This document shows, piece by piece, positions 61,361-64,000 of a stretch of DNA of 64,000 nucleotides. The DNA is from Stratiolaelaps scimitus. Lineage: Eukaryota; Arthropoda; Arachnida; Mesostigmata; Laelapidae. The notes under the pieces are model-generated. The model did not search any database. It was not told where the DNA came from and worked only from the letters and a program-made list of their open reading frames with translations. Numbering within the stretch: position 1 is the first letter of the stretch; each line of letters starts with the position of its first letter. Location: positions 2,133,501 to 2,197,500 of the forward strand of contig JABWDB010000037.1 of the NCBI GenBank assembly GCA_019614645.1. Direction: 5' to 3'. The translations under genes were made by a program, and so were the position numbers.

Positions 61361-61482
61361 CGGACACCACCGGAGACATTCGAATCTCCATGAGGGTGGG
61401 CCGATCCAGTGCAGGGTTCCTACTAATAAGAGAACCTAAGCATTGTATGCAGTTCCTTAAATAAATCAATAAAGCTTTATCT
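61361..61482 (+). repeat. SINE-A copy (diverged head)
   Basis: The B-box-like gacattcgaatctcc is followed by a variable link, then aagagaacctaagcattgta, tgcagttccttaaa and taaatcaataaagc. The tail is one of the best preserved in the family, while the head has diverged. Confidence 0.75.
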
Positions 61483-61680
61483 TTTTGCCTTACTAACTCT
61501 ATTAATACTAAGCGGCACCTTTTCAGGGCCTGAATCTCGGCTAACATTTACAAACGGCAACGGAACGTCCGCGTTCTACCGCGACATCACTGCAACAACA
61601 ACAACTACTACTACTACTAATACTAAGTGTATAATGAATATATAATTACGTTGGGCAATTAGAGATACTTCGTGTTACTT

Positions 61681-61791
61681 AATTCGATCCCCCGACAGCG
61701 TTGCACATTTGCATTTAAAGGGGTTGTCCCGTCTTATGAAGGGGGAAATGCCGAATATCAGTTGTATCTTCGACGTTGAATGAATTAAATA
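61681..61791 (+). repeat. SINE-B copy
   Basis: A B box attcgatcccc is followed by gttgcacatttgcatttaaa, gtcccgtcttatgaag and ttcgacgttgaatg. Order and spacing match 46384-46577. The A-box half of the head is not recognisable. Confidence 0.75.
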
Positions 61792-62677
61792 GTAATTATA
61801 TTTTTGCGTACTTTGTGATATGTACGAGTGATTCTGTTTGCACCGTGCGTGAACAATAAAATATACTTGGAGTTCATTTGCCTATAGATGCTCTACTCAG
61901 CAGCGGGAGCACTCGGATACCCCTGACGATTTCCTTCAAGCAGTACACAGCCGTGTATACAGCCATACTCCATCTCTCAGATGAAGCCGTTGTACTCTCA
62001 TATCGTACGAACTTCCTTGATCAACTTTGCTATTGTGGATGTAGACCTTGCACGTTATAGCTGCTAGGATTATCATGCATGCAGCAGCCGTATTTTGCAC
62101 GGCCTCAATAGAGACAGACATTCGCATTGCGTGCAAGCTATTTGATGTAATTTATGTTGCCACCGAATATATTAATTACGCGAGTTGTCGTAACGTAGAC
62201 ACGGTGTTCACTGACTGCACTTTCAGTAGGCCTCGACAGAGAGAGCTTTCCGATGATTACGCAAGACGGGGGTCCCCCTCCCCCCAATCGTGTCCCGCCA
62301 CCTTTGGCGAAATATCCATTGTTTCATTGTCGTCGTCGTCATAATCGTCAATGCCACCACAATAGACGAGGTCGGTCCTTCGCCTGTGATTGCCAGACTG
62401 AAGCACCACCATGCGCCAAGCAGCAGACCCTCGTCTCCGTTCGTCCGCGTGTGCATTCGTAATTAAACAGAAACCTCAAGTCGTATGAGTCACTTGAAGG
62501 GTTTCGCCGGCTCGTTGACGCCACTTCGGCGAAGACCGAACTGTGGCCATCAACAAATCCTCGCCAGCTGTGCTTCGCCGACTGGCAATGTCACACGTTA
62601 TGAATCTCTATGATATGGACGATGGGTTTGCCTTTTGGATTGCGTACTCATTGGGTAATACATTCAACGAAATCATA

Positions 62678-62724
62678 CTCTCTCTCTCTCTCTATATATA
62701 CATATCAATATATATATATATATA
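62678..62724. repeat. compound (CT)n/(TA)n microsatellite
   Basis: CT run passing into interrupted TA. Confidence 0.9.
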
Positions 62725-63238
62725 ACTCTATTTTCTTTCTGTAACGTGTTCGTTTGGCGTGGTTACCCTCATTTTAACACATCGTGAGTGGACAACGAGT
62801 CTCGCATAATCCTTAAGTGACTACCGCGAACTGCGACACTTCGTAAAAATGCTCATCGCCTCGGTAGAGAACATCAGCCGTTGCTCCGAATCAGAAGAGG
62901 TCACGAGAGCTTCGACGACGAATGAACGGATTGCTGCGCCGATCCGTTTATTGATTTAGAGGCCAATTATTAGAGGCACGGGAAAATCCTTCTGCCCAGC
63001 CGTATTGATTAATGTACAGTGTATCTTCAACGCAACAATAACAGGTACAATAGCTCAAAAAATCACTACCTGTGGCTAAATCACGCATATCTCATTCGTG
63101 TTGATATCAACGACACCTGTCGTTTACTTCACGCGAGGAAAGATTCGCTCGGGTGTCATCACATCCCATTTTAGCGACATCAACGAGAGGCTATCATCAC
63201 CATTTTTCGCGCCACTTGCTAGAGTGAATTCTTTGCTA

Positions 63239-63315
63239 GGTCCTGTAAAGCTCGAAGATCCTTGGTAGGTCCTGTAACGCTCAAAGATCCTTGGTAGGTC
63301 CTGTAACGCTCGAAC
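63239..63315. repeat. 29-bp minisatellite, ~2.6 units
   Basis: ggtcctgtaa starts at 63239, 63268 and 63297, each followed by a near-identical unit ending gatccttggta. Confidence 0.9.
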
Positions 63316-63640
63316 ACCATCTTCGGGCCGGGACTGTTGGATTCCTTTCAATTTCAACTAATGGAGCCTCGGGTGGAGCACATTCAGCAAGCTCACGTAT
63401 GAACACACTTTCCGACAAATAGCCTATCGAGAGGTTCTAGCCTGTGCCAGAGACGGCGACGGCTACCCCCTGACTCGTCTACTGGAAATTCTGATTTGAA
63501 GTGGACACAGAGAGGAAGAGCTTTGCAAAATATATCCTCGAGACTCCACGAACGAAATCGCAATGGAGAACAAAAACAACACGAAAGAAATATAATTTTG
63601 TGATGCTCGATGGCAAATTTAAATTATGAATCTAAACTGT

Positions 63641-63674
<34 letters not shown>

Positions 63675-64000
63675 CACATACATACATATATAAATAATAC
63701 ATACTACCATAATAATAATAATACATAATATAAGCCCGGAATCTTGGCCCACGATACAAGAGTATATATATATATATATATATAGTCTCCGGCTCGAAAC
63801 CTATAGGGTACATATGTACAAGTCGATGCGCGTATTTACTTGTAGATATTATCATATATATATTATAGTACCGTGGACAAAAATTCTAAAATAAGTACAT
63901 AAACCATAATAGTATATAGTAATTTTGTAGAATATATTTGTAAGTAGGGTTCAATAATAATAATAAGAATAATTATTATTATTGATGGTTCAATAATAAT
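63641..64000. repeat. AT-rich end with TA and TAA repeats
   Basis: TA tracts lie at 63641-63664 and 63763-63783. At 63952-63985 an ATA/TAA run is mirrored as a near-perfect inverted repeat (14 of 15 positions). The motif ggttcaataataat occurs both before and after it, the second copy ending at the window edge. Confidence 0.85.

Larger units (their letters stand above)
61800..63640. other. unassigned DNA
   Basis: No gene is recognised. A CT/TA compound repeat lies at 62678-62724 and a 29-bp minisatellite at 63239-63315. The minus frame over the minisatellite (63124-63357) has a 29-bp repeat period that would break the frame at each repeat change, which argues against coding. Confidence 0.45.

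Overview
The window looks like non-coding nuclear DNA from an invertebrate, most likely an arthropod. The evidence is indirect. The DNA is dense in microsatellites: (TA)n, (CT)n/(GA)n, (CA)n, (CAG)n and poly(C/G). CpG is not obviously depleted. No bacterial-type gene arrangement is present. The recognisable mobile elements are of animal type: a BEL/Pao LTR-retrotransposon remnant, a non-LTR retrotransposon 3' end, and tRNA-derived SINEs. Species cannot be named from this sequence. I found no complete protein-coding gene, functional tRNA, rRNA, known snRNA or CRISPR array. The many open frames are mostly low-complexity and open on both strands, as GC-rich or simple-repeat DNA allows.

Layout. 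1-14 kb: alternating GC-rich and AT-rich unique DNA with simple repeats, a minus-strand G-quadruplex motif (8890-8925), strong hairpins and a SINE/LINE tail fragment (4188-4240). 14-22 kb: three copies of an unrecognised ~90-105 bp element built of two hairpins (14280, 20492, 21790), one of them flanked by a 16-bp direct repeat; a SINE-A copy at 20402; and a candidate 30-nt microexon on the minus strand (16026-16055). 22-32 kb: mostly unique or simple-repeat DNA, including a 69-bp pure CT tract running into CTTT/CCTT repeats near 25.8 kb. 32.8-34.3 kb: a decayed BEL/Pao pol. 34.4 and 41.1 kb: an inverted pair of a ~95-bp dispersed repeat. 40.5-48 kb: the main retroposon cluster, with SINE-A, SINE-B, LINE 3' UTR copies and a LINE reverse-transcriptase C-terminus. 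48-64 kb: mostly unique DNA with further SINE copies (53.4, 61.4, 61.7 kb), a 136-bp insertion between 16-bp direct repeats (58.3 kb) and a candidate 55-nt exon on the minus strand (56203-56257) with near-consensus splice sites.

How the parts fit. The simplest reading is a long intron or intergenic region that may carry one or more very small exons, colonised by a LINE family and by SINE-A. SINE-A ends in the same 3' sequence as the LINE, so it probably used the LINE's reverse transcriptase. The two-hairpin element is the strongest candidate for something undescribed. It has at least three dispersed copies with conserved stems, an A-rich or T-run 3' end, and a clear target-site duplication around one copy.
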